Positions 1 to 6,950 of a DNA stretch of 9,946 nt are shown piece after piece; the first letter of the stretch is position 1, and every line of letters starts with the position of its first letter. Origin of the DNA: Dehalococcoidia bacterium. Its GTDB lineage: Bacteria; Chloroflexota; Dehalococcoidia; UBA3495. Under the pieces are notes generated by a model that was given only the letters and a program-made list of their open reading frames with translations, did not search any database and was not told where the DNA came from. The translations under genes were made by a program, and so were the position numbers. The stretch is taken from the NCBI GenBank assembly GCA_002730485.1, contig PCAH01000083.1, positions 1 to 9,946 of the forward strand. Reading direction: 5' to 3'.

Positions 1-1
1 G

Positions 2-61
2 CCTGCACCCCAGGCCGTGCTGACTGCTGAACCTATTCCAGGGCTTGTGGGACTAACATAG
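2..61 (+). CDS. Possible C-terminal tail of a gene entering from the left
   Basis: One + strand frame is open from the window edge to a TAG at 59-61 and encodes 19 residues ending GLVGLT. The other two + frames stop earlier. The tail is rich in Pro and Ala and shows no motif. The only support is that it converges on the small minus-strand gene, with a hairpin (163-197) placed where both could terminate. A 19-codon open frame is easily expected by chance, so this is weak. Confidence 0.22.
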   Translation, partial: PAPQAVLTAEPIPGLVGLT

Positions 62-162
62 CAACTGGTACAAAGATTGGGGGCAGGTCACTTGGCATGT
101 GATGAATGTTTGAGAAAAAATCCGATTCAAGCCTGAGTTATTTGGTTAAGTGTGAGACTGAC

Positions 163-197
163 AAAAAAAGAGGAGCCGATTTCGGCTCCTCTTTTTG
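163..197. terminator. Rho-independent terminator, probably bidirectional
   Basis: A perfect inverted repeat pairs 165-178 with 183-196 around a 4-nt loop (ATTT). The GC-rich core is GAGGAGCCG/CGGCTCCTC. Read on the minus strand, the stem runs into seven T residues (complement of 163-169), a classic intrinsic terminator about 30 nt past the stop of the 66-residue gene. Read on the + strand, it ends in five T residues, so it could also stop a gene entering from the left. Confidence 0.85.
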
Positions 198-226
198 GAT
201 AATCGGCAGTATGTAAGACTTGGGGG

Positions 227-427
227 CTATGGAAGTATCTCAACAACGTCCTGGGCGAAAAACATATCTTCGAAACCGACCAAAGATGGGTCTCCCGGGG
301 AGGTGAGGTATTTCCCAAAGACCCAAACACCGTCTTTGGGGTTATCAACCACCTCTATCGTCGCTCCAGCGGTGGTGGAGACTTTGGTGCCTTCTTCCAA
401 TGTCATCAGGTCTATGGCTTTGGCCAT
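227..427 (-). CDS. Small acidic hypothetical protein, 66 aa
   Basis: Function is not recognised. The start is well supported: the ATG at 427 is preceded on the minus strand by GGGAGG (complement of 435-440) with a 7-nt spacer. A strong intrinsic terminator follows the TAG stop. The protein has no signal peptide, membrane segment or cysteine. It is rich in acidic and beta-favouring residues: an EEGTKV turn, then ATIEVVDNPKDGVWVF, then a C-terminal FAQDVVEIL. This alternation of beta strands and Gly/Asp turns suggests a small beta-barrel of SH3-like size, which is inference. I have an unverified impression that similar 60-70-residue proteins occur in SAR202-type genomes. It appears monocistronic, since the upstream minus-strand gene ends 187 nt away. 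Its promoter must lie in 428-614, but I see no convincing -35/-10 pair there. Confidence 0.75.
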   Translation of the reverse strand: MAKAIDLMTLEEGTKVSTTAGATIEVVDNPKDGVWVFGKYLTSPGDPSLVGFEDMFFAQDVVEILP

Positions 428-614
428 TGTGAAACCTCCCTGAATCCTTCATGTGTACGACGGGGAAAACGGCCGATTGAAAGGTTCAGGTCTATTATTT
501 CAGTTGTGATTCGCGGGTATAAACCGAGCAATTTAGCCTTGTTAGTATACCGCAACGGGTACGAATCGCAGCGGTGAAGGGGTAGTGGGCCGGTTGGTGG
601 GTGGAGGTTCTGGA
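428..614. other. Intergenic region upstream of the small gene
   Basis: This 187-nt gap separates the stop of the broken regulator from the start of the 66-residue gene, both on the minus strand. It should contain the small gene's promoter. An AT-rich stretch at about 490-550 includes a minus-strand TATACC (complement of 516-521), but no good -35 sits 16-18 nt upstream. A short inverted repeat, GATTCG at 508-513 with CGAATC at 562-567, is too short to interpret. I see no T-tract terminator for the regulator. Confidence 0.4.
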
Positions 615-1901
615 CTAGGCTGGTTCGTCGTCGGGAACTATGTCGTTGCGGGCGGCAAAGGTCGCGGCTTCGGTCCGGTTGGATGAGTCGGTCTTGTTGA
701 GGATATTGCTTACGTGGTTGCCAACAGTCTTGATGCTGATGAAGAGTTCCTCTCCAATCTCCCGGTCAGTCATCCCACCACTGATCAGCTTCAGTACTTC
801 GATCTCCCGCTCGGTCAATCCACCTGGATTGTCTAGTGAGCGGGTCTGGCGTGAGCCCATGTTGGCCTGCAATGAAGCTACTTTTTCCTGAAGGGGCGGA
901 GTCTCCATATCAGCGGCCAATGCATTGGCTTCATCAAGAAGTCTTCCAGCTTTTTGTCGGTCCCCGGAAGCATTTCGCCGGATCAACGCCGCTGCATGGT
1001 GATAACAATTCCAAGCTATTTCAGGCTTGATCTCGCCCTGGCTGAGAAATGCAGCTGCATCTTCAAAGTGGCTGATGGCCTGGTCCAATTCGCCTAAGCA
1101 TTGGGACAGTAGGCCCAAGACACGGTCGGTGCTGATTGTTACCACTAACAACCCGGCTGATGGCTTTAGGCCGTCGTAATGAATTTTGGCGGCATCGGAA
1201 TCGCTGACTCCTACGGCTAATAAGGCCTCTCCAGTCTTTGCCCAGAGCGAGAAGAATGGGGTGGCAGCGTCGCTGGACAGAACGGCAGCAATGGCGCCTT
1301 CTATCGCTTTGGGCCGGTTAAGTCCTCCGTTAACCATTTGGACCACGCCGCCCGCCAGGGCCAGGCAGGCGTTGGGGGTGTTGGCAGAGACGGCAGAGTT
1401 TTCAACCACGCTTTCCAGGCGCTGCAGATACATCTTTGTCTTGTCCTGATCTCCGACCATCGCCTCTAGAACTACCCTGTGCAGCAACACCCGAGGGTCC
1501 AGTGGCATTTGGGTCAGGCCAAGGTCGTTCAGACTCCGAGCGGTTTCCATATCCCCTTCAAAAAATGGGCTGTGGGCCACGGTTGCATAGGCGCTGGCAA
1601 GCCAATAGCGGTCTCTTAATCTTTCAGCGGGCTCCAGCATCACCGATGTCTGGTTCTTGAGACCTTCCATATCTCCAAGGGTCCTAGCGGCGAGGGACGC
1701 CCAATACCGGCTGGCAATCTCACTTCTGGGATCGGCGGCTTTGATTGCCAATTCTACGGCCCTAAGACTTCGTTCAAAGGACAGTTGGAAATAATGGTGC
1801 CAGGTATCGACCTGTGCGGCGTAGATCAGGGTCGACATCTCCAGTTCCGTATCACCTTCTTTTGCGGCTATCGCCAGGGCTTTGTCGAAGGAATTCTGTG
1901 C

Positions 1902-1904
1902 TTA
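1902..1904 (-). other. In-frame TAA nonsense codon in the regulator
   Basis: On the minus strand the reading is GGDYR-stop-AQNSFDKALAIA. The codons before and after the TAA are in the same frame and form one continuous TPR-like helix. A CAA (Gln) or GAA (Glu) codon changed by one base would give TAA. The ATG at 1838 would be the first restart afterwards, 21 codons downstream, with no convincing Shine-Dalgarno sequence. Confidence 0.85.
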
Positions 1905-3251
1905 CCGATAGTCGCCCCCTTCCATGCCAAGTGACCTGCCGTAAATACCGTGCAGGCGTCCTGAGTCCTTTGAATCTGCCGGTACGAGCTCCAGTGCTCG
2001 TGCGGGCAACAGCCCGGTTGAGATGGCGTTTTCAGCCAGGGAGATTATGGGGAATTCTCCGATGGCCACTATCTGCTCGGTGTTACCGGTTCCAACGTAG
2101 TATTCACAGGCACGGGATATATTTTGGTGGGCGTTTATCAGTTCTTGTCTGGGCAACACGGTGGATTGGGCGCGGCCAAGTCCAAAGAGACCACGTGCCG
2201 TTTCATCATCTATGGGGAGGTCGACTTTGGAATCCACAACCCTTTGGAAGTGGATCAAGGCCTGCTCATATGCGAATGTGGACAATGCATACTCGCCTGC
2301 TATGAGGGAATAGTTGACCGCCTTTTCGTTTCCATCTGAGGTGCCAGCCTCTGCAAAGTGGTGCGCTAGTTCTGCGGCGTGCCCTTCAACTCCGGCCTGA
2401 TACCGGTGTTCCAAAGCGTCGGCGATGTTCGCATGCATGCGCATCCTTCGCATGGGCGAGAATTCTTCGTAGATCGCTTGCTGTATCAGAGCGTGGCCGA
2501 ACCGGAATTGCTGCGCAATGGTTGGGGATGACTCAATCACCCGGGCGGCAACGGCCTCATCAAACGCATCCAGGAACTCCGTCTCGGATAGATCGCTGCA
2601 AAGGGATTCAAGGAGGGGCAAGTCGAAATCGCGTCCGACCACTGACGCGTTCCGAACCACTATTTCGCAATTGTCGGAAAGGCGACTCAACCGCCGGATG
2701 ATCATTTCACGGACGGCATCTGGGATATTTTCCAACCAGATATGGTGCTCTGCCAGTTGCTCAGGGCTGAGTGACCCGACAACTTCGCCAACGAATAGCG
2801 GATTGCCTTCAGTGCGGTGATAGAGAGCATTCACTGCGGCGTCCGGAGCAGCAACACCGGATTTTGAGGCGATGAGTTCACCCACCTCTCCGCGGGCCAA
2901 CCCAGTCATATTTATCCGTTGGAACACCTCTTCGCGGATGAGGCCGCCAAGGGCTCTGGCCAAAGGGTGACGCCCACCTACTTCCACATCTCTGTAGGTG
3001 CCAATGACCATGATGGGGTTGGTGGCTAGATTACGGGCGATGAATTCCAAGAGTAGCAGGGAGGATTCGTCTGCCCATTGGAGGTCGTCAAGGACAATCA
3101 CCAGCGGTCGAGTCGCGCCGATGTTGGTGAGGAAGTTTGATACGGCGACGAAGAGTCGGAAGCGGGTTTGTTCCGGGTCGGAAGTGGCAAGTGGCGGCGG
3201 TTGCTCGGATTCTCCGGCCAGCTCGGGGAGGATACCGGAGATTTCAGATAA

Positions 3252-3254
3252 CCC
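3252..3254 (-). other. One-base deletion (frameshift) in the regulator, in a G run
   Basis: The minus strand here reads GGGG-CC-GGG followed by TTATCTG. Codons up to RQELGPG are in one frame. From GLSEISGILPEL onward, through Walker B, they are in the next. Adding one G to the GGG run restores a continuous ELGPG-LSEISGILPEL reading. The position is resolved only to the homopolymer cluster at about 3252-3260. Confidence 0.8.
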
Positions 3255-3620
3255 GGCCCCAATTCTTGGCGTAACAGATCAGGGTCGGTCTTCCCGGTAT
3301 ACGATCTGATGGCCTGGATCCAGGGCCAGTAGGGGGGAGCACCTTGGCGTTCGTAGCACCAACCCCAGAGGACCTTGGCGCCCTTCGCCTCAGCCTGGGC
3401 CACCAGCTCGTGGGCGATGCGCGTCTTACCGATGCCCGGCTCACCGGCGAGCATCACGATTCGGCCATGTCCGGAAATCGCATCGCCTAAAGCGCCGGTC
3501 AAAGTTGCCAGTTCTTCCCGTCGGCCTATGAAATCCGATGCTGGAAGGACATCACTAACCAAAACTGAACCCTGTCAGATCCGTTTGTTGGATACTGCTA
3601 CGGACCATCGAAGCTGCCAT

Positions 3621-3723
3621 TAGGGCTATACGGCCCTAGTTCAGTAGCGTTGATTGCTTTGAGCGTCTGCTATTTTGGTCTATTGAACGGTTAGGCACAT
3701 TCTACACCGACCGTCGGTGCCTA
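3621..3723 (-). promoter_or_regulatory. Two dyads in the regulator leader, possible operator sites
   Basis: Upstream of the regulator start there are two inverted repeats. TAGGGC (3621-3626) pairs with GCCCTA (3633-3638) around 6 nt. TAGGCAC (3692-3698) pairs with GTGCCTA (3717-3723), and this spans a second dyad, CACCGA (3705-3710) with TCGGTG (3714-3719). A minus-strand TAGAAT (complement of 3700-3705) lies inside the second element and could be a -10, but no matching -35 is seen. The position suits operators for self-regulation. That role is inference. Confidence 0.3.
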
Positions 3724-3743
3724 TGCCCGACCCTGATAGAACT

Positions 3744-3779
3744 AAAAAGACGGCCTCCGTACGAAACGGCGGCCGTCTT
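3744..3779 (-). terminator. Rho-independent terminator of the amidohydrolase gene
   Basis: AAGACGGCC (3747-3755) pairs perfectly with GGCCGTCTT (3771-3779). After one T/C mismatch, CCGT (3757-3760) pairs with ACGG (3766-3769), leaving a 5-nt loop. On the minus strand the stem is followed by five T residues (complement of 3744-3748). It lies about 40 nt after the amidohydrolase stop and separates that transcript from the regulator. Confidence 0.85.
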
Positions 3780-3818
3780 ACTAGCTTGGCGATTGCCTGC
3801 AAACTGACGTTTGTCGGG

Positions 3819-4844
3819 CTAGCGCTCTATGCGGTAGACCCTTGTGGCAACGTCATGGAACATGTCGGCCTTCTCTGAGGCCGAGTAGTCTTTGGCGATG
3901 CGTTTAAAGGCGTTGTACATGACGTGGTATGAGTACGACACCTTGTCCACTGGGAAGTTGCTCTCGAACATGGAGCGGTTGGGACCGAACTTCTCTATAC
4001 AGTAGTTGACGGTCGGAGCCATGGCGGCGGCGAGCTCTTCTGAGCCGATGGGCTTCTCCCTGAGATGCCAATCATTTCCCACGCTAGGCATGCCGATGCC
4101 ACCCAACTTGATGACGATGTTGGGCTGCTCGGCGGCGGCAGAGATACCCTTGCGCCAGGCTTCCATGACCTCGTCTTGTTTGCCGGCGTACACACCGGTA
4201 CCCAATAATCCGCCAACGTGGCAGAGGATGATGGTGAGGTCTGGGACGGCCTTGGCAAACCTGGCCAGTTCTTCCATCTGGGAGAAGAACATCCAGCCCT
4301 CCAGCGTGTGTCCCATGCCGGCCAGTATCTTGGCTCCAGCCTGGAAGTTGGCGCTGGACATCTGCTCTTTGGCCTTGTGGGCAGCGGTGTTGGCGACGGC
4401 TGGGTTATCGTCCCAGGTCACCGAGTGGCGGATGCCGCGGAACCGGTTGGGGCTGGCTGCTTGGAGCGCCTCCAGCACCGGTTTCACCCGGTCGCCAAGG
4501 TTCAGGTTGGCATGGCCGACGATGGCGGCGGCAGCTCGTCCCGGGCCGTATAGGCCTGAGGTGCTGGCCGCGGCGAGACCTTGGACGAATTCAACCTCGC
4601 CTACGGGCTTCATCTCTTCCGGCCCGTCTGTGCGGTACATGGACCGCGCCTCAACGAACACGGTGGAGCGCACGTTGTGGCCACTGTTGATGTCGTCGGC
4701 CAGTTCATGCAGCAGATACCTCTGATAAGGTATCCTCTCGACCCGGTAATCCCAGAAGTGGTGGTGGGGGTCGCAAATGGGCAGATCAGGTTCTATGGTT
4801 TCCTCTTGAGTTAATGCGTGCCAGTCATTGCCTCCGAATGGCAT
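3819..4844 (-). CDS. Amidohydrolase-2 family (COG3618-like) metal-dependent hydrolase or lactonase, 341 aa
   Basis: This is a TIM-barrel amidohydrolase of the type that hydrolyses lactones or esters, such as 2-pyrone-4,6-dicarboxylate and sugar lactonases. The sequence shows the N-terminal metal motif CDPHHHFWDY (His27 and His29), FRGIRHSV (His140), the barrel-strand motif ILCHVGG (His209) and FESNFPVDK (Asp300), the usual C-terminal signature of this group. The length is typical. It is probably cytoplasmic, with no signal peptide or membrane segment. ATG 4844 is chosen because GGAGG lies 7 nt upstream. A TTG at 4880 would add 12 residues without a comparable site. The gene stands alone on its strand, diverges from the RidA-led operon, and has its own terminator. 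The family is clear, but the substrate is not. It could act in the same pathway as the divergent operon (inference). Confidence 0.9.
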   Translation of the reverse strand: MPFGGNDWHALTQEETIEPDLPICDPHHHFWDYRVERIPYQRYLLHELADDINSGHNVRSTVFVEARSMYRTDGPEEMKPVGEVEFVQGLAAASTSGLYGPGRAAAAIVGHANLNLGDRVKPVLEALQAASPNRFRGIRHSVTWDDNPAVANTAAHKAKEQMSSANFQAGAKILAGMGHTLEGWMFFSQMEELARFAKAVPDLTIILCHVGGLLGTGVYAGKQDEVMEAWRKGISAAAEQPNIVIKLGGIGMPSVGNDWHLREKPIGSEELAAAMAPTVNYCIEKFGPNRSMFESNFPVDKVSYSYHVMYNAFKRIAKDYSASEKADMFHDVATRVYRIER

Positions 4845-4851
4845 GAAGGCG

Positions 4852-4856
4852 CCTCC
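4852..4856 (-). promoter_or_regulatory. Ribosome binding site deciding the amidohydrolase start
   Basis: The minus strand reads GGAGG, then 7 nt, then ATG at 4844. This favours the 341-residue product over the TTG start at 4880. Confidence 0.75.
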
Positions 4857-4955
4857 ATATGATCGGTTTTTGACGCCCAAATAATAACACGACGGCTAAC
4901 CGCATTCGATTAAGCTTGGCTGACCGGCGACGCTGCCATGTGAATCCCTGCATTT

Positions 4956-4988
4956 AACGGTTGTACAGTTGGGCCTGGCGGGTATAAT
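4956..4988 (+). promoter_or_regulatory. Sigma70-type promoter of the RidA-led operon, with possible operator
   Basis: A perfect TATAAT (4983-4988) lies 16 nt after TTGTAC (4961-4966). Transcription would start near 4995, giving a leader of about 50 nt before the chosen RidA start. An imperfect palindrome at 4956-4970 (AAC-GT-7 nt-ACA/GTT pattern, about 10 of 15 positions symmetric) overlaps the -35 box, where a repressor could bind. The operator idea is inference. Confidence 0.6.
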
Positions 4989-5035
4989 TGCGAACGGCGA
5001 TTTGGACAGATGCCGCGACCTGAGACTGGTGGCCT

Positions 5036-5040
5036 AGGAG
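5036..5040 (+). promoter_or_regulatory. Ribosome binding site deciding the RidA start
   Basis: AGGAG stands 5 nt before ATG 5046. The in-frame ATG at 5010 has no such site and lies only about 15 nt after the predicted transcription start. Confidence 0.75.
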
Positions 5041-5045
5041 ATGTC

Positions 5046-5435
5046 ATGGCCCGCAAAGGACGTTCCATTCACGTTGACGGCGTACAACACGGAGCGCCGA
5101 TTCCCTTTGGTGCGCGCGTCGGCAACATGATCTTCTCCAGCGGCATCCTAGGCGCTGATCCTGCTACAGGAAAGGTTCCCGAGGATCTGGAAAGCCAGTG
5201 CGAGTTTGCCTTCGCCAACATGAAGACCATGGTTGAGAATGCCGGAGGCGACATCTCAGGAATCGGCAAGATAACGGTCTATATGAAGGACCGCTCCCAG
5301 AGGGATGCCGTAAACAAACCATGGCTGGAGATGTTTCCGGATGAAGATGACCGCCCGGCCCGCCACGCCATCGAATACGACGCATTTCCCCCTGGTGTTT
5401 TGGTACAGTTAGAGATGATTTGCGTGGTCGAGTGA
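5046..5435 (+). CDS. RidA (YjgF/YER057c/UK114) family protein, 129 aa
   Basis: RidA proteins hydrolyse reactive enamine/imine intermediates to 2-oxo acids and ammonia, usually as cytoplasmic trimers. The length matches the family norm of about 130 residues. Visible signatures are the early beta segment with GNMIFSSGILG (26-36), the helix FANMKTMVENAGG, the strand IGKITVYMKD, and the C-terminal RPARHAIEYDAFPPGVLVQLEMI. Arg106 matches the RidA substrate-carboxylate arginine (R105 in Salmonella). Glu123 matches the conserved C-terminal glutamate. Starting at ATG 5010 would add 12 Pro/Gly-rich residues that the family lacks. It leads a run of six same-strand genes behind a good promoter, and the hydrolase follows after 43 nt. 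Many catabolic operons carry a RidA paralogue of uncertain role. It may act here on an imine, or it may be a divergent hydrolase (inference). Confidence 0.92.
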   Translation: MARKGRSIHVDGVQHGAPIPFGARVGNMIFSSGILGADPATGKVPEDLESQCEFAFANMKTMVENAGGDISGIGKITVYMKDRSQRDAVNKPWLEMFPDEDDRPARHAIEYDAFPPGVLVQLEMICVVE

Positions 5436-5467
5436 CCGTCAAATCTAGATAGATTCACAGCTAGTTC

Positions 5468-5472
5468 AGGAG
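5468..5472 (+). promoter_or_regulatory. Ribosome binding site supporting a TTG start
   Basis: AGGAG with a 6-nt spacer precedes TTG 5479. No in-frame ATG lies nearby before the conserved beta-strand region of the hydrolase. Confidence 0.75.
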
Positions 5473-5478
5473 TCTTAG

Positions 5479-6327
5479 TTGCAACCGGAAAGTAAATTTG
5501 TGGAGACCAACGGGGTCAACCACCACTATTTGGAGTGGGGTAACCCCGACAACCCCAAGGTGTTGATGTTTCATGCCGTTGGCATGTGTTCGCAGATTTG
5601 GAGCTTCGCCGCCAAGGACCTGGCAAAGGACTACCATGTGTTCTCCTTCGACCTAAGAGGCCACGGCGATACTGAAACCGCTGGGGGCGGGATAACCTTT
5701 AAGCAGATAGGCGCAGATACAGCATCGGTGATTCAAGCGCTGGGGCTGGAAGGCTCTATCTGCATCGGCCATTCCGCTGGTGGTATGTCCATGTTGATAG
5801 CTGATTCCATGTTTCCAGGGATTATCGACAAAGGAGTACTGATCGACACCCGCGTCGGCGACAGCCCCATGGCGCTGCTCTCTCCTGAGGAACAGGAACT
5901 CAGGATGAAGCGGACCCTTCAAAAGAGGATGATCTGGGAAAGCCGGGAAGTGATGTATGCAGCCTATCGGGACCGCCGGGTGTTCAAGCCCTGGGCCGAT
6001 GACGTTTTTGCCGATTACATCGAAGGTAACACCCGCATCCTGGAAGACGGCACCGCCCAATTAAAGTGCAAGCCAGCGGTCGAAGAAGAATTCTACGCCA
6101 ACCGAAGACACCTGGACACGCAGCAGGTTCTTAGGGGGTTGGGCGGCGATTACGTTTTGTTGGTGGGGGCCTATGATGGCGCACAATTAGCGGACGACGC
6201 AGCCGTGAAGCACCTGACCAGAGAGGCCAAGGGGTTCCAGCTAAAGGAACTGGGCGCGGGTTCTCATTTCGTCCCCATGGAGCACCCTGACCTGGTGCTG
6301 AGAGAGATTCGAAACTTCATAGACTGA
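5479..6327 (+). CDS. Alpha/beta-fold hydrolase, 282 aa
   Basis: This is a typical MhpC-like alpha/beta hydrolase in length and motif order. The oxyanion-hole strand is VLMFHAVG (28-35). It is followed by VFSFDLRGHGDT (54-65) and the nucleophile elbow GHSAGG with Ser99. A helical lid region rich in Arg and Glu lies at about 125-200. The probable catalytic acid is Asp233 (LLVGAYDG), and the catalytic histidine is His263 (GSHFVPMEHP). It has no signal peptide and is likely cytoplasmic. The start is TTG, backed by AGGAG 6 nt upstream. Such enzymes cleave esters, lactones, thioesters or C-C bonds of diketones. The sequence does not say which. It sits 43 nt after RidA and 56 nt before the decarboxylase subunit, so it is probably cotranscribed and acts in the same route. 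Confidence 0.9.
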   Translation: MQPESKFVETNGVNHHYLEWGNPDNPKVLMFHAVGMCSQIWSFAAKDLAKDYHVFSFDLRGHGDTETAGGGITFKQIGADTASVIQALGLEGSICIGHSAGGMSMLIADSMFPGIIDKGVLIDTRVGDSPMALLSPEEQELRMKRTLQKRMIWESREVMYAAYRDRRVFKPWADDVFADYIEGNTRILEDGTAQLKCKPAVEEEFYANRRHLDTQQVLRGLGGDYVLLVGAYDGAQLADDAAVKHLTREAKGFQLKELGAGSHFVPMEHPDLVLREIRNFID

Positions 6328-6370
6328 CCGGGTAGAGTCTTTAAGTATTGCTCTACAATCATTCGATCAA

Positions 6371-6376
6371 AGAGGT
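6371..6376 (+). promoter_or_regulatory. Ribosome binding site supporting a TTG start
   Basis: AGAGGT with a 7-nt spacer precedes TTG 6384. The nearby ATG at 6377 is in another frame. Confidence 0.6.
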
Positions 6377-6383
6377 ATGAAAA

Positions 6384-6902
6384 TTGGCCGAAGAAGAAGG
6401 CGGGTTTAGTCCACAGACAGTAATCAATTATCTGAAAGCAAACAACGTCACCCACGTTGTTTGGTTGCCGGATAGTGAGACCAACTTCCTATACACCCTC
6501 ATGACCCAGGAGCCCTCACTGGAACTGGTGACCATCAGCAGAGAGGGACAGGCTTTTTCCACCGCTGCCGGATTATCGGTAGGCGGCGCCAAGCCCGTCA
6601 TCCTGATACAGAACACCGGACTGATGGAGTCGGGCGACTCCATGCGCGGTTGGGCCATGGGCATGAACATACCGGTGGTTATGATGGTCGGGTACCGAGG
6701 TTGGACACGCCACGGCGTCGATACAGATACCGCTGCCACCTACACCGAGCATTTCATCCACGCTTTCAACGTAAAGTATTACCTGGTTGAGAGCGATGCC
6801 GACGCCGACCGCATCCAGGTGGCGTTTGATTTGGCAGAAAAGACCAAGCAGCCGGTGGCTGTCCTGATCGGAGACGAATTCCATGGCTTTGTCCAGCGGT
6901 AA
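6384..6902 (+). CDS. Split ThDP-dependent decarboxylase, PYR-domain (alpha) subunit, sulfopyruvate decarboxylase alpha-like, 172 aa
   Basis: This is a stand-alone pyrimidine-binding domain of a thiamine-diphosphate enzyme, similar in size and order to the alpha subunit of sulfopyruvate decarboxylase (ComD) and to the N-terminal part of phosphonopyruvate decarboxylase. Evidence includes an N-terminal helix followed by VTHVVWLPDSETNFLYTL and TISREGQAFSTAAGLSVGG, where Glu54 is in the place of the cofactor-activating glutamate. Next comes VILIQNTGLMESGDSMRG, the conserved segment facing the partner active site, then IPVVMMVGYRG. There is no middle (TH3) domain. The start is TTG with AGAGGT upstream. 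The partner PP-domain gene follows after 48 nt, and the two should form a mixed oligomer with the active site at their interface. The likely reaction is decarboxylation of a 3-substituted pyruvate. Whether it is sulfopyruvate, phosphonopyruvate or something else cannot be told from sequence. Confidence 0.87.
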   Translation: MAEEEGGFSPQTVINYLKANNVTHVVWLPDSETNFLYTLMTQEPSLELVTISREGQAFSTAAGLSVGGAKPVILIQNTGLMESGDSMRGWAMGMNIPVVMMVGYRGWTRHGVDTDTAATYTEHFIHAFNVKYYLVESDADADRIQVAFDLAEKTKQPVAVLIGDEFHGFVQR

Positions 6903-6950
6903 TTCGCACCACTATCAACTCCAAACTTGATATGAATTTGTAGAGGACTG

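Larger units (their letters stand above)
615..3562 (-). pseudogene. AAA-ATPase/LuxR-family large transcriptional regulator, disrupted by a frameshift and a nonsense codon
   Basis: With one base restored, this reads as a protein of about 982 residues, normal for LAL-type (MalT-like) regulators that couple an ATPase to a LuxR helix-turn-helix. The N-terminal piece has a FIGRREEL entry motif (about 11-18) and Walker A GEPGIGKT (40-47). The frame then shifts at 3252-3254. Walker B (VIVLDDLQWAD) and the sensor strand (MVIGTYRD) lie in the second piece. The helical, TPR-like middle is cut by an in-frame TAA at 1902-1904. The last piece continues for 21 codons plus 407, ending in a LuxR domain (TEREIEVLKLISGGMTDREIGEEL, then KTVGNHVSNIL) at about 636-818. 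The likely start is TTG at 3562: an upstream in-frame TGA excludes earlier starts, and AGGG lies about 8 nt before it. The residue order continues across both breaks, so this was one gene. Sequencing error at either site cannot be excluded. The ATG at 3101 is internal, not a true start. Confidence 0.88.

Noticed and set aside
1902..1904. Stop-codon recoding at the TAA
   Set aside because: Selenocysteine uses TGA and pyrrolysine uses TAG. No known recoding fits TAA here, and the family does not need an unusual residue at this spot.
1814..2305. 163-codon + strand open frame
   Set aside because: It lies antisense across the regulator, is Arg/Leu-rich and low in meaning. It spans the nonsense site only by chance.
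3250..3262. Programmed ribosomal frameshifting in the regulator
   Set aside because: The tract lacks a standard slippery heptamer, and no downstream stimulatory structure was evident. A second, unrelated in-frame TAA exists downstream. Decay or sequence error is simpler.
4006..4725. 239-codon open frame on the + strand
   Set aside because: It is antisense to the amidohydrolase, whose metal-site motifs are unambiguous. The product is Ser/Ala/Pro-rich with no domain, and there is no ribosome site.
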